NCBI GenBank assembly: GCA_902554335.1
Contig: CACDOD010000007.1
Location: 1-50,852 of the forward strand
Length of the DNA stretch: 50,852 nucleotides
Direction of reading: 5' to 3'
Source of the DNA: an uncultured Pelagibacteraceae bacterium
GTDB lineage: Bacteria; Pseudomonadota; Alphaproteobacteria; Pelagibacterales; Pelagibacteraceae
Each line of letters opens with the position of its first letter. Within the stretch, counting starts at the first letter, position 1. A model generated the notes under the pieces. The model was given only the letters and a program-made list of their open reading frames with translations, made no database searches and was not told the DNA's origin. Positions 26,119 through 35,155 of this stretch are shown one piece after another. Position numbers and translations under genes: made by a program.

Positions 26119-28681
26119 ATTTTATTTAATTATTATATTTACTTTTGCTTGTTTATTAAATTTAAATAGCAAATCGTATTCAAACGATATTTTAATAGAT
26201 GCTGAAACAGTTGATATTAAAGAAAAAGGAAACTTAATTTTTGCAACTGGAAATGTAAATATAACAGATGGAACTGGTGCAGTAATTAAAGGAGATAAAG
26301 CAATATATAATAAATATGATCAATCTGTAGAAATAAGTGGTAATGTATTTTTTTCAGATAATATCAAAAATTTTAATATTTCTAGTGATAAAGTTTTATT
26401 TGAAAAGCAAAAAAATGTAATTTCAACATTTAATAATACAATTATAAATTTGTTAGATCAAAATAATGGAAATATTGAATTTGAAATTAAAGGTAAAAAC
26501 TCTACCTTTGATCAGAAAAAAAAAATATTGGAAATAAATAAAGATGTAATTTTGATAGATCTTATAAATAACTATAAAATATATTCTCAAAAAATTATAT
26601 ACGATATACAAAATGAATTAATAAAAAGTCAAAATGAAACGGAAATTAATTTTAAAAATAAAATAAATATTTTATCTAGTGATATAATATTTAATGAAAA
26701 AAAGGGTATTTTTCAAACAAAGGAAGACACTGTCTTAAAAGATAAATTCAAAAATGTATTTTCTGCCTCAGGATTCCAATTTAATACCAAAGATAATTTA
26801 TTTAAAGGAAAAAATATTAAATTATCTGACAAAGAAAATAATAACCTTGAGGCAAAATATGGTTATATTAATTTTGAAACAAAGGAACTTGTAGGATCAG
26901 ATTTTACTTTTAAATTTAACAAAAGTTTTTTTGGGAATTCAGAAAATGATCCAAGATTAGTTGGTACTTATATCATTACTGATTTATCAAAAACAAAAAT
27001 GAAGAAAAGTAGCTTTACAACTTGTAAAAATATAGATGGAAAATGTCCAGCGTGGTCGATATCTGCAAATGAAGTAAATCATTTGAAGGAAAAAAAAATA
27101 ATAGAGTATAAAAAGGCATGGCTTGAAATTTACGATATGCCTGTGGCTTACTTTCCTTACTTTTTTCATCCCGATCCTACAGTTAAAAGGCAGTCAGGTT
27201 TTTTATTTCCACAATTTATCAATAGCAGCAATTTAGGCTTCTCGGCCCAAATCCCATATTATAAAGTTATTGATACAGATAAGGATATGACCATATCCCC
27301 AAGAGTTTATACAAATAATAATTTGTTTGTGCAGACTGAATATAGACAAGTATTTAAAAATTCTAATTTAATAACTGACTTTAGTTATAATAGAAAAGAC
27401 AATTCTAATACACATTTTTTCTCAACACTTAAGGGTGATTTTGAAAATTCGTTTTATGAAATGAAAATAGAAAGTGTTTCTAATAATAATTATCTAAAAA
27501 AATATCAAATTCAATCACCTTTAATAAATAACTTTACAACACTAAACTCATCATTTGTGTATGAAAAATATGATGATGATTATAATTTTTCATCATCTTT
27601 TAATATTATTGAAGATCTATCTAAACCAAAAAACGATAGTTATGAATATATATTTCCAAATTTTGAATACAATAAAGAAACTTTTTTAGATGGAAGCTTT
27701 TTCGACACTTTTAACTTTAAATCATCTGGTAATTATCACAAATATAACACAAATGTAGATGAACTTGATTTTATTAATGATTTTAATTTAAATGCAAATA
27801 TTGGAAATAATGAGAGCAATTTTGACAATAATATAAAATTATTAATAAGAAACATCAATACTTATGGTGATTTGTCTCAAACATACAAAGATGATTTAGA
27901 TTATAAAGTTCAAAGTTCTTTACTATTAAACACAAAATACCCTTTAATAAAAGAAAGTGATTCAGGCAAAAATTTTTTAACTCCTATGGTAGCTTTAAGA
28001 TACAGTCCAAATAAAGGAACGAATCAAAAAAATGAAAAAATATTATTAAATTTTCATAATTTTTTTGATCTAGATAGAATTAACAATAAAACTGTTGAGC
28101 ATGATGGATCTTTAACTTTAGGTTTGGAGTATAAAAAAGAAGATAAATCTAATAATGAAAAATTAAAATTTGGTACAGCAATTAATTTTAGATCAGTAGA
28201 AGATCAGGATCTTCCTATTAGTTCATCTCTTGGTAAAAAAACATCTGATCTAATCGGATACTCGGGTATCAATATTACTGAAAATTTATCTTTTGATTAT
28301 AATTTTATATTAGATCAAAATTTAAGCGAAACTAATTATAGTTTGGCATCCTTAAATTATAATAATAGTAAATTTAATACCTCGTTTGAATTCATGGAAA
28401 AAAGTGAAGATATTGGAGATGAAAGTTATTTAATTAATAAAACAAATATAAATTTAAATAAATCAAACTCATTTGCATTTGAAACAAATAAAAATTTAGA
28501 TAAAAATTTAACTGATTATTATAATCTTATTTATAAATACAAGAATGATTGTTTAGAAGCATCCCTTATTTATAATAGACAATTTTATAACGAAGATGAT
28601 GTAAACCCAGAAAAAAATATTTTCTTCAAAATATCTTTTATTCCTTTTGGGGAGCTGAATACACCTAATTTAAATGATTAA
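26108..28681 (+). CDS. lptD: LPS-assembly outer membrane protein LptD
   Basis: Outer-membrane barrel that inserts LPS in the outer leaflet. The 857 residues have a signal peptide (1-25), an OstA/LptA-like beta-jellyroll (about 28-130, LIDAETVDIKEKGNLIFATG) and a long beta-barrel from about 290 on. The conserved junction is GTYIITDLSKTKMKKSSFTT, then CPAWSI and YKKAWLEIYDMPVAYFPYF. Mature-protein Cys are the TTCKNIDGKCPAW pair near 307-313 and one near the C terminus (KNDCLEAS), a sparser set than the four of E. coli. It overlaps lptG upstream and the SurA-like gene downstream (8 nt). Confidence 0.92.
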   Translation: MKNKFYLIIIFTFACLLNLNSKSYSNDILIDAETVDIKEKGNLIFATGNVNITDGTGAVIKGDKAIYNKYDQSVEISGNVFFSDNIKNFNISSDKVLFEKQKNVISTFNNTIINLLDQNNGNIEFEIKGKNSTFDQKKKILEINKDVILIDLINNYKIYSQKIIYDIQNELIKSQNETEINFKNKINILSSDIIFNEKKGIFQTKEDTVLKDKFKNVFSASGFQFNTKDNLFKGKNIKLSDKENNNLEAKYGYINFETKELVGSDFTFKFNKSFFGNSENDPRLVGTYIITDLSKTKMKKSSFTTCKNIDGKCPAWSISANEVNHLKEKKIIEYKKAWLEIYDMPVAYFPYFFHPDPTVKRQSGFLFPQFINSSNLGFSAQIPYYKVIDTDKDMTISPRVYTNNNLFVQTEYRQVFKNSNLITDFSYNRKDNSNTHFFSTLKGDFENSFYEMKIESVSNNNYLKKYQIQSPLINNFTTLNSSFVYEKYDDDYNFSSSFNIIEDLSKPKNDSYEYIFPNFEYNKETFLDGSFFDTFNFKSSGNYHKYNTNVDELDFINDFNLNANIGNNESNFDNNIKLLIRNINTYGDLSQTYKDDLDYKVQSSLLLNTKYPLIKESDSGKNFLTPMVALRYSPNKGTNQKNEKILLNFHNFFDLDRINNKTVEHDGSLTLGLEYKKEDKSNNEKLKFGTAINFRSVEDQDLPISSSLGKKTSDLIGYSGINITENLSFDYNFILDQNLSETNYSLASLNYNNSKFNTSFEFMEKSEDIGDESYLINKTNINLNKSNSFAFETNKNLDKNLTDYYNLIYKYKNDCLEASLIYNRQFYNEDDVNPEKNIFFKISFIPFGELNTPNLND

Positions 28682-29597
28682 CAAAAGTAATAATTATTTT
28701 ATATTAACAATTCTACTATGGATGGCCCTAACTTCAGTGGTTTTTGCAAAAGCTAAAATTGAAATAATTTTTAAAATTGAGGAACATATTATTACAAATA
28801 TAGATATTGAAAATGAAATAAAGTTTTTAATATTCTTAAACCCAAGATTAGAAGGCTTAAATAAAAATCAGATAAAGCAAATTTCAAAAAATTCATTAAA
28901 AAATAGAAAAATTAAAGAAATTGAACTTGTAAAATTTATTGACTTAAAAAAAGAAAATATAGGTGATAATTTTATAGAAAACTTTTTATCGAATTCAAAA
29001 CAAAATAAAAATCAATTATTAGATCAATTAAAAAAGATTAATCTTCCATATGAATTTTTTGAGTATAATTTTATAGTTGATAATGTTTGGAGACAATTTG
29101 TTTATAAAAAATTTAAATCTCAAGTTAAAATTAATCTTGATGATCTAAAAAAACAAATAACGAATCAAAATACTAAAATTGAGGAATTAAATCTTAGTGA
29201 AATACTTTTTGAAAATAAATCAAATGAAAATTTTAACGATTTAAAATCAAAAATCTATTCGGAGATAAAAAAGTCAGGGTTTGAAGCAACAGCTAGTATT
29301 TATAGTATTTCTGAAAGTAAAAATTTTGGAGGTAATTTAGGTTGGGTGAAGTCAAATCAAATATCAAAACAAATTTACGATCAAATCAATTCAGGAAAAA
29401 AAATTACTAATCCAATTAAAACAAATAATGCATTCTTAATAATAAAAGTAAATGACAGACGCGAAATTAATCAAAAAATTAATTTTGATGAAGAGTTAAA
29501 GAAAATTATTAATATAGAAACAGAAAAACAATTAAATAAATTGGGATATATTTATTTTAATAAAATAAAAAAAAGGATATTCATAAGTGAAAATTAG
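28674..29597 (+). CDS. surA: SurA-like periplasmic peptidyl-prolyl isomerase/chaperone
   Basis: A chaperone for outer-membrane barrels, next to the barrel gene lptD. 307 residues: signal peptide (about 1-26, VVFAKA), an N-terminal chaperone core (INTDIENEIKFL-like start, helices to about 170) and one parvulin domain (about 172-275: LNLSEILFEN, NFGGNLGWVKSNQISKQI, NAFLIIKVNDRR). E. coli SurA has two parvulin domains and about 430 residues; a single domain is common in alphaproteobacteria. Whether the isomerase is active cannot be judged from sequence. Confidence 0.82.
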   Translation: MINKSNNYFILTILLWMALTSVVFAKAKIEIIFKIEEHIITNIDIENEIKFLIFLNPRLEGLNKNQIKQISKNSLKNRKIKEIELVKFIDLKKENIGDNFIENFLSNSKQNKNQLLDQLKKINLPYEFFEYNFIVDNVWRQFVYKKFKSQVKINLDDLKKQITNQNTKIEELNLSEILFENKSNENFNDLKSKIYSEIKKSGFEATASIYSISESKNFGGNLGWVKSNQISKQIYDQINSGKKITNPIKTNNAFLIIKVNDRREINQKINFDEELKKIINIETEKQLNKLGYIYFNKIKKRIFISEN

Positions 29598-30576
29598 AAA
29601 GCCTCTGATAATAGTTTTAGGAGAGCCGAATAGTGTTTTTATTGAAATTTTATCTAAGGTTTTCAAAAAGAAATCTATAAGATCGATTATTAATTATCCA
29701 ATTATAATTATCGGTTCTAAAGAACTAATTTTGTCTCAAATTAAATTTTTAAATCAAAAACTTATATTTGAGGAAATTAAAAATGAAATACCAGATATAA
29801 AGAAATTAAAAAATAAAATATATCTAATAAATGTAAAATATAATTTTACAAAAACATTTGAAAAAATTTCACCAAGATCAAAAAATTACATAGATGAATG
29901 TTTTAAGGTTGCCATCAAGTTTTTAAATTATGGAATAAGCGATAAATTAATCAATGGTCCAATATCAAAAAAGCATTTTTTACCAAAAAAATATCCAGGG
30001 ATTACTGAATATATTTTTTATAAGTCAAGAACCAAAATTTCCAAAAATCCTGTTATGCTTTTGTTTAACAAAAATTTAATAATATCACCGCTTACAACAC
30101 ATGTTCCTATTAAAAAAATCAGTAGAATGATTAGTCAAAAATTGATTTTAAATAATGTCAAAACAATAAATAGTTTTTTTAAGTATAAACTTAAAATTAA
30201 TCCAAAAATTGCTATTTTAGGTCTCAATCCTCATTGCGAAACTAAGTCAAATTTTAATGAAGAAAATTTAATAATCAAACCTGCGGTAAAAAAATTAAAA
30301 AAATTAAAAATAAATATAAGTGGTCCATTTTCGGCTGATACATTTTTTATAAATAAAAATATTTCTTATTTTGATACAGTTATCGGAATTTATCATGATC
30401 AAGTATTAACACCATTTAAAGCACTTTATGGTTTTGATGCATCTAATATTACATTAGGTCTCCCGTTTTTAAGAATGTCTGTAGATCACGGTCCAAATGA
30501 AAACATGATAGGTAAAAATAAATCTAGTACAAAATCCTTAGAAAATATATTCAATGTTATTAAAACCTTGAAATGA
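29587..30576 (+). CDS. pdxA: 4-hydroxythreonine-4-phosphate dehydrogenase
   Basis: Oxidises 4-phosphohydroxy-threonine in the DXP-dependent route to pyridoxal phosphate. 329 residues with the three metal-binding His of the family: TTHVPIKKI, LGLNPHCE and IYHDQVLTPFKAL, then TLGLPFLRMSVDHGP. The start is GTG at 29587, inside the surA end (11-nt overlap), and gives LIIVLGEPNSV as the first strand, as expected. It shares ATGA with rsmA. The surA-pdxA-rsmA order is widespread in proteobacteria. Confidence 0.94.
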   Translation: MKIRKPLIIVLGEPNSVFIEILSKVFKKKSIRSIINYPIIIIGSKELILSQIKFLNQKLIFEEIKNEIPDIKKLKNKIYLINVKYNFTKTFEKISPRSKNYIDECFKVAIKFLNYGISDKLINGPISKKHFLPKKYPGITEYIFYKSRTKISKNPVMLLFNKNLIISPLTTHVPIKKISRMISQKLILNNVKTINSFFKYKLKINPKIAILGLNPHCETKSNFNEENLIIKPAVKKLKKLKINISGPFSADTFFINKNISYFDTVIGIYHDQVLTPFKALYGFDASNITLGLPFLRMSVDHGPNENMIGKNKSSTKSLENIFNVIKTLK

Positions 30577-31364
30577 TCTTAGTTCCAAAAAAATCACTAG
30601 GTCAAAATTTTCTTTTGGATAAAAAAATTATTAAAAATATTGTAGACCTTGGCGAAATATCAAATGAAAGCATAATAATTGAAATTGGACCTGGCACAGG
30701 AAACCTAACTCAAGAAATATTAAAAAGGAAACCAAATAAATTTTTTGCTATAGAAAAGGATAAAAATTTATCAATTAAATTAAAAAATAAATTTCAATCA
30801 AATTTAGATATAATTAATGAGGATGTTTTGTCTATTGATTGGAATAGATTTTCAAATGTACCTATAATTGTATTTGGTAACCTGCCATACAATATATCTT
30901 CAAAAATATTAATAAATTGGATCAGACTAAGTAATTTAGATCGTTTATTTAAAAGATTTGTACTGATGTTTCAAAAAGAAGTTGCCGATAGAATAATATC
31001 TAAAGTTGATACAAGTAAATATGGACGATTATCCATTTTAACTGACTGGAAATTAAAAGTAAAAAAAATAATGGATATTGATCCTGATAATTTTTACCCT
31101 AAACCAAAAGTAAAAAGTTCATTAGTTTATTTTGAACCAAAAAATAATTACTTTGAATTTAAAGATCCTAAGAATTTAGAAAAAGTAACAAATATTTTTT
31201 TTCAAAATAGACGCAAGATGATAAAAAAACCACTGAATATTTTATTCAGAAATTCAAAAAAAATAATTGATAAACTGGATTTGGATGAAAAAAGCAGACC
31301 CCAGAATATCTCTCCAATGATATATTTTCAACTCTCAAAATTATATGAGGAAGAAAAACATTAA
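30573..31364 (+). CDS. rsmA: 16S rRNA dimethyladenosine transferase
   Basis: Dimethylates the two adjacent adenines in the 3'-terminal helix of 16S rRNA (KsgA). 263 residues with KKSLGQNFLLD at the N terminus, the SAM loop EIGPGTGNLTQEIL, the catalytic GNLPYNISS and the MFQKEVADRI segment. It is the last gene of the lptF-to-rsmA operon. Its start codon overlaps the pdxA stop (ATGA), and its 3' end overlaps gmk by 4 nt. Confidence 0.95.
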   Translation: MILVPKKSLGQNFLLDKKIIKNIVDLGEISNESIIIEIGPGTGNLTQEILKRKPNKFFAIEKDKNLSIKLKNKFQSNLDIINEDVLSIDWNRFSNVPIIVFGNLPYNISSKILINWIRLSNLDRLFKRFVLMFQKEVADRIISKVDTSKYGRLSILTDWKLKVKKIMDIDPDNFYPKPKVKSSLVYFEPKNNYFEFKDPKNLEKVTNIFFQNRRKMIKKPLNILFRNSKKIIDKLDLDEKSRPQNISPMIYFQLSKLYEEEKH

Positions 31365-31975
31365 ATTAGTTTATTCAAGTGTCTTTCAATAATTGATTTA
31401 TCGTATTTTTTGGTATTTTCAAGATATCCGAGTATTTCGTTTGAACATTTATCAAGATCTTCGTTTATTACCACAAAATCATAATCTGACCAATGAAGAA
31501 CATCTTTATCAAATTGTTGCATTCTCATTTGGATAATTTCATCTCTTTTTTCACCTCTAGATATCAGTCTTTTAAGAAGGATTTCTCTAGAAGGGGGCAA
31601 AATGAAAAAAGATACAACATCATAATTTAATGATTGCTGTCTAATCTGTTGAGCTCCTTGCCAGTCAATATCAAAAAGAACATTGTGACCATTATCTAAA
31701 TTTCTAAATACCTCTTCTTTTGTAGAACCATACAAATTTTTAAAGACTTTTGCATATTCTAAAAAAGCATTGCTCTTAATAAGTTCTTGAAAATTTTTTT
31801 GAGAAATAAAAAAATAATCAACTCCATTCACCTCATCTTGTCTAGGTTCTCTAGTTGTATGTGAGATAGAAATTTTATATTTTTTTTCTTTAGAGATTTT
31901 TTTTACTAAAGTTGTTTTACCAGCTCCAGACGGTGATGATAAAATTATCATTTTGCCGTCTTTGGAAAACAACAT
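31361..31975 (-). CDS. gmk: guanylate kinase
   Basis: Phosphorylates GMP to GDP. 204 residues with P-loop SSPSGAGKTTL (13-23), SISHTTREPRQDEVNGVDYFF and DIDWQGAQQI. The ATG at 31975 is the first; a second at residue 9 would still keep the P-loop. The gene begins 6 nt after acpP. In most alphaproteobacteria fabF and mltG lie between acpP and gmk; they are absent here. Confidence 0.93.
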   Translation of the reverse strand: MLFSKDGKMIILSSPSGAGKTTLVKKISKEKKYKISISHTTREPRQDEVNGVDYFFISQKNFQELIKSNAFLEYAKVFKNLYGSTKEEVFRNLDNGHNVLFDIDWQGAQQIRQQSLNYDVVSFFILPPSREILLKRLISRGEKRDEIIQMRMQQFDKDVLHWSDYDFVVINEDLDKCSNEILGYLENTKKYDKSIIERHLNKLI

Positions 31976-31981
31976 TAATTT

Positions 31982-32221
31982 CTAGTTTGCTTTACTCTCT
32001 ATAAATTTAATTGCATCTCCGACAGTTAGAATTTTCTCTGCTTCACTGTCAGAAATTTCTGAACCAAATTCTTCTTCAAAAGCCATAACTAACTCTACAG
32101 TGTCTAGACTGTCAGCACCTAAATCATCTATAAAACTTGATTCTTCAGTTACTTTGGCTTCTTCTATGCCTAAGTGATCTGCTACAATTTTTTTTACTTT
32201 ACTTGAAATGTCATCTGCCAT
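31982..32221 (-). CDS. acpP: acyl carrier protein
   Basis: Carries growing acyl chains on a phosphopantetheine. 79 residues, strongly acidic, with the attachment Ser38 in [13 protein letters not shown]. The start [18 protein letters not shown] is canonical. It lies 45 nt after fabG, one of the longest spacers inside a co-directional run in this window, which may allow its separate high expression; I see no clear terminator in it. Confidence 0.95.
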   Translation of the reverse strand: MADDISSKVKKIVADHLGIEEAKVTEESSFIDDLGADSLDTVELVMAFEEEFGSEISDSEAEKILTVGDAIKFIESKAN

Positions 32222-32266
32222 CGTATTTTTCCTTTTTTTACGTTAATAGTTATTTACATATATTTG

Positions 32267-33004
32267 TCAACTAAAATACATGCCTCCATTTATATGTATT
32301 GTTTCTCCTGTAATATAATTTGATAGATCTGAAGATAAAAAAGCTACACAATTAGCTATATCTTGTGGAGATCCAAATCTATCTAAAGGTATTTTTGACT
32401 TAAGCTGGTTTTTAAAATCATCATTAATTTTTTCTGTCATCGCAGTATCTATAAATCCTGGAGCTATGCAATTAATTGTAATGTTTTTTTTTGCATATTC
32501 TAGCGATAAACTTTTCGACATTGAGGAAACTCCTCCTTTAGAGGCTGCATAGTTTGCTTGCCCTACATTTCCAGTATGTCCAACAACTGATGTTATGTTT
32601 ATTATCTTTCCAAATTTATTTTTTAACATTTTTTTAATTACATATTTTGAAAGCAAGAAAGTAGATGTTAAATTTATATTTATAACATTATCCCATTCTT
32701 TTTTATCCATTCTGATAGTTAAATTATCTTTCGTGATACCAGCATTGTTAACCAAAACGTCAATTTTACCACCAAGTTCATTATTACATTTTTCAACAAA
32801 TGCTTCTAGTTCGTCATGGATAGAGATATCTTGTTTTATTATAATTAAATTTGCATTTTTGTTTTTCAATTGCTCTAACTTTTTTTCATTAGTTCCAGTC
32901 ACAACAAGTTTTGAATTCAAAGAGGTCAATGTATCAACTATGGAATTACCTATTCCTCCAGTTGCTCCAGTTATTATAATATTTTTATTTTTTAAATTTA
33001 TCAT
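32267..33004 (-). CDS. fabG: 3-oxoacyl-ACP reductase
   Basis: NADPH-dependent reduction of 3-ketoacyl-ACP. A 245-residue short-chain dehydrogenase with the cofactor loop TGATGGIG (12-19), NNAG, and catalytic Asn111, Ser139, Tyr152 and Lys156. The C terminus ITGETIHINGGMYFS is the FabG type. It overlaps fabD by 4 nt. Confidence 0.94.
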   Translation of the reverse strand: MINLKNKNIIITGATGGIGNSIVDTLTSLNSKLVVTGTNEKKLEQLKNKNANLIIIKQDISIHDELEAFVEKCNNELGGKIDVLVNNAGITKDNLTIRMDKKEWDNVININLTSTFLLSKYVIKKMLKNKFGKIINITSVVGHTGNVGQANYAASKGGVSSMSKSLSLEYAKKNITINCIAPGFIDTAMTEKINDDFKNQLKSKIPLDRFGSPQDIANCVAFLSSDLSNYITGETIHINGGMYFS

Positions 33005-33927
33005 AAATTAATACCCTGAATATCCTCTAGTGTATCAATATTCAATACTTTTACATCTTTATTAATCCTTTTAATTAAACCTGATAAGACTTTTCCTGGG
33101 CCAATTTCAACAAACGATGTTGTGCCTTGCGAAATCATATAATTTATACTTTCTCTCCATCTAACCGGGCTTTCAATTTGTTTTATTAAAAGTTTTTTTA
33201 TTTCTTCTTCATTTTTGTATTCTGATGCAGAAACATTAGAAATAACTTTAATTTTTGGATTTTGAAATTTTTGGCTATTTATAACTCTATCCATTTGTAT
33301 GGTAGCATTTTTCATTAACTCGCAATGGAATGGTGCACTTACAGGTAATTTAATATTTTTAATTTTATTTTTTTTTAGATTTTCTGAAAATATATCAAGA
33401 TCAGTATTTTTACCACTCAGTATAACTTGACCATTAGAATTATCATTTGCTAAATAACATTTATTTTTATCAAAATTTTCACTAATCATTTTTTGAATTT
33501 CTTTAGTCTCAACTCCTAAAACCGCCAACATACCTCCTTCCCCTAATGGAACAGCAGATTGCATCGACTCACCTCTATTTTTTAACAGAAATAATCCTTG
33601 CTCAAATGTAATCGAATTTGAAGCTGTTAGAGCAGTATACTCTCCTAAAGAATGTCCTGCAAAAAATCCAAATTTATTTTGAAAAAAATTAGTTTCCTTT
33701 TCTAAAATCTTGCAAATAAAATATCCTATTAAGTAAATTGCGGGCTGGGTATAAGTTGTTTGATTTAATTTTTCTTGAGGGCCTTTTAAGATAATATCAG
33801 AAATTTTATAACCTAATATTTCATCTGCTGTTTTAAAAATATCTTTGCTGTATTCAAATCTTTTATACAAATCAGATCCCATCCCAACTTTTTGAGATCC
33901 TTGTCCTGGGAAAACTACTGAAATCAT
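33001..33927 (-). CDS. fabD: malonyl-CoA:ACP transacylase
   Basis: Loads malonate onto ACP. 308 residues with FPGQGSQKVGMG, the nucleophile Ser93 in GHSLGEYTA, the partner His in APFHCELM and the C-terminal FVEIGPGKVLSGL. It is first in fabD-fabG-acpP-gmk and divergent from rpsF across 70 nt. Confidence 0.95.
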   Translation of the reverse strand: MISVVFPGQGSQKVGMGSDLYKRFEYSKDIFKTADEILGYKISDIILKGPQEKLNQTTYTQPAIYLIGYFICKILEKETNFFQNKFGFFAGHSLGEYTALTASNSITFEQGLFLLKNRGESMQSAVPLGEGGMLAVLGVETKEIQKMISENFDKNKCYLANDNSNGQVILSGKNTDLDIFSENLKKNKIKNIKLPVSAPFHCELMKNATIQMDRVINSQKFQNPKIKVISNVSASEYKNEEEIKKLLIKQIESPVRWRESINYMISQGTTSFVEIGPGKVLSGLIKRINKDVKVLNIDTLEDIQGINL

Positions 33928-33966
33928 TATTAATTTTATTGTTTTTTTATGTTGTAATTAAAAATT

Positions 33967-33972
33967 TATAAT
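33967..33972 (+). promoter_or_regulatory. predicted -10 element of the rpsF-rpsR-rplI operon
   Basis: A perfect TATAAT sits 26 nt before the rpsF ATG. No convincing -35 lies 16-18 nt upstream (the stretch is mostly T), so only the -10 is called. Confidence 0.45.
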
Positions 33973-33997
33973 AGTATATCCTGCTTTTTTTTAAACT

Positions 33998-34345
33998 ATG
34001 AATTTTTATGAACATACAATTATAGCGAGGCAAGATATAAGCCCTACTCAACTAAAACAAGTTGAGGAAAAATACAAAAAAATAATCGAGAGTAATAGCG
34101 GAAATTTATTAAAAACTGAAAAATGGGGTTTAATGAACCTTTCTTATTTAATTAAAAAAAATAAAAAAGGAAACTATATACATTTTAAAATTGAAGGTAG
34201 TGGAAAAACTATTTCTGAGTTAGAGAAAAGTGAAAAAATCGATAAAAATTTACTAAGATACTTAACTATTAAAGTTAAAAAAATAGATTTAGATACCAAC
34301 TATTTTGAAAAGAATTCTGAAGATAAAGAAAAAAAAGATAAATAA
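33998..34345 (+). CDS. rpsF: 30S ribosomal protein S6
   Basis: Small-subunit protein that binds the central domain of 16S rRNA together with S18. 115 residues with MNFYEHTIIARQDISPTQL, the GLMNLSYLIKKNKKGNY block and LLRYLTIKVK. The C-terminal tail is acidic/Lys-rich and short. It heads the conserved rpsF-rpsR-rplI order, 6 nt before rpsR. Confidence 0.95.
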   Translation: MNFYEHTIIARQDISPTQLKQVEEKYKKIIESNSGNLLKTEKWGLMNLSYLIKKNKKGNYIHFKIEGSGKTISELEKSEKIDKNLLRYLTIKVKKIDLDTNYFEKNSEDKEKKDK

Positions 34346-34351
34346 ATTCAT

Positions 34352-34621
34352 ATGAAAAATAAAAAATTTAAAAAAAGCTCAGGACAAAATAACTTTACAA
34401 AATTAAGTGTATTCCAGAATCAAAAGTTTAGATTTAAAAAAAAATGTCCATTATCTGGAAAAGGGGCTCCAAAAATTGACTATAAAAATGTAAGATTATT
34501 AAAAAAATATGTTTCTGAAAATGGTAAAATACTTCCCTCAAGAATTACGTCTGTAAGCCTAAAAAAGCAAAGAGAATTATCATTATCAATTAAACGTGCT
34601 AGAAACTTAGCTTTAATATAG
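34352..34621 (+). CDS. rpsR: 30S ribosomal protein S18
   Basis: Partner of S6 on the small subunit. 89 residues with [21 protein letters not shown], the [18 protein letters not shown] core and KRARNLALI at the end. It lies between rpsF and rplI in the standard order. The N-terminal extension of about 25 basic residues is longer than in E. coli. Confidence 0.95.
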   Translation: MKNKKFKKSSGQNNFTKLSVFQNQKFRFKKKCPLSGKGAPKIDYKNVRLLKKYVSENGKILPSRITSVSLKKQRELSLSIKRARNLALI

Positions 34622-34629
34622 AGTTTGTT

Positions 34630-35088
34630 ATGAAAATTGTTCTATTAGAAAATCTGAGAAAATTAGGAAGTATAGGTGAGGTAATAGATGTAAAAAGAGG
34701 TTATGCAAGAAATTTTTTAATTCGAGAAAAAAAAGCTTTATTTGCATCGGAGAAAAATATTAAACAAGTTGAAAAGATTAAAAGTGAGCTAAATAAAAAA
34801 GATCTAGAAAAGAAAAAAGTAGCAAAAGAAATTGCTGAAAAACTGAAAAACAAAACATTTGAAATAAAAAAACTGGTAACAGAAAATAAAGAATTATATG
34901 GATCAGTAAAACCTACAGAAATATCAAAACTTTTAAAAGAAAATGAAAATATTGAACTAAGCTCATCATTAATACAACCAATCACAGAAATTAAGTCCAT
35001 AGGTGAATTTAAAGTAGTTCTTAATTTACACTCAGAGATAGAGTCGTATATTAAAATAAAAGTAATTCCTGAAGAAATAGTAAAATAG
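34630..35088 (+). CDS. rplI: 50S ribosomal protein L9
   Basis: Large-subunit protein near the L1 stalk. 152 residues with KIVLLENLRKLGSIGEVIDV and KRGYARNFLI, a long Lys-rich connecting helix (about 45-80) and a C-terminal domain with ENKELYGSVKPTEI. This is the third gene of the operon; dnaB follows after 67 nt. Confidence 0.95.
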   Translation: MKIVLLENLRKLGSIGEVIDVKRGYARNFLIREKKALFASEKNIKQVEKIKSELNKKDLEKKKVAKEIAEKLKNKTFEIKKLVTENKELYGSVKPTEISKLLKENENIELSSSLIQPITEIKSIGEFKVVLNLHSEIESYIKIKVIPEEIVK

Positions 35089-35155
35089 TTATACATTTTT
35101 TTCCCCATAATAATAATTTGTTGTTTAAAAACTAAAACTCAATTATCAATTAATT

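Noticed and set aside
33940..33997. A full -35/-10 promoter for rpsF using TTGTAA at 33952
   Set aside because: That hexamer is only 9 nt from TATAAT, too close for sigma-70; only the -10 is kept.
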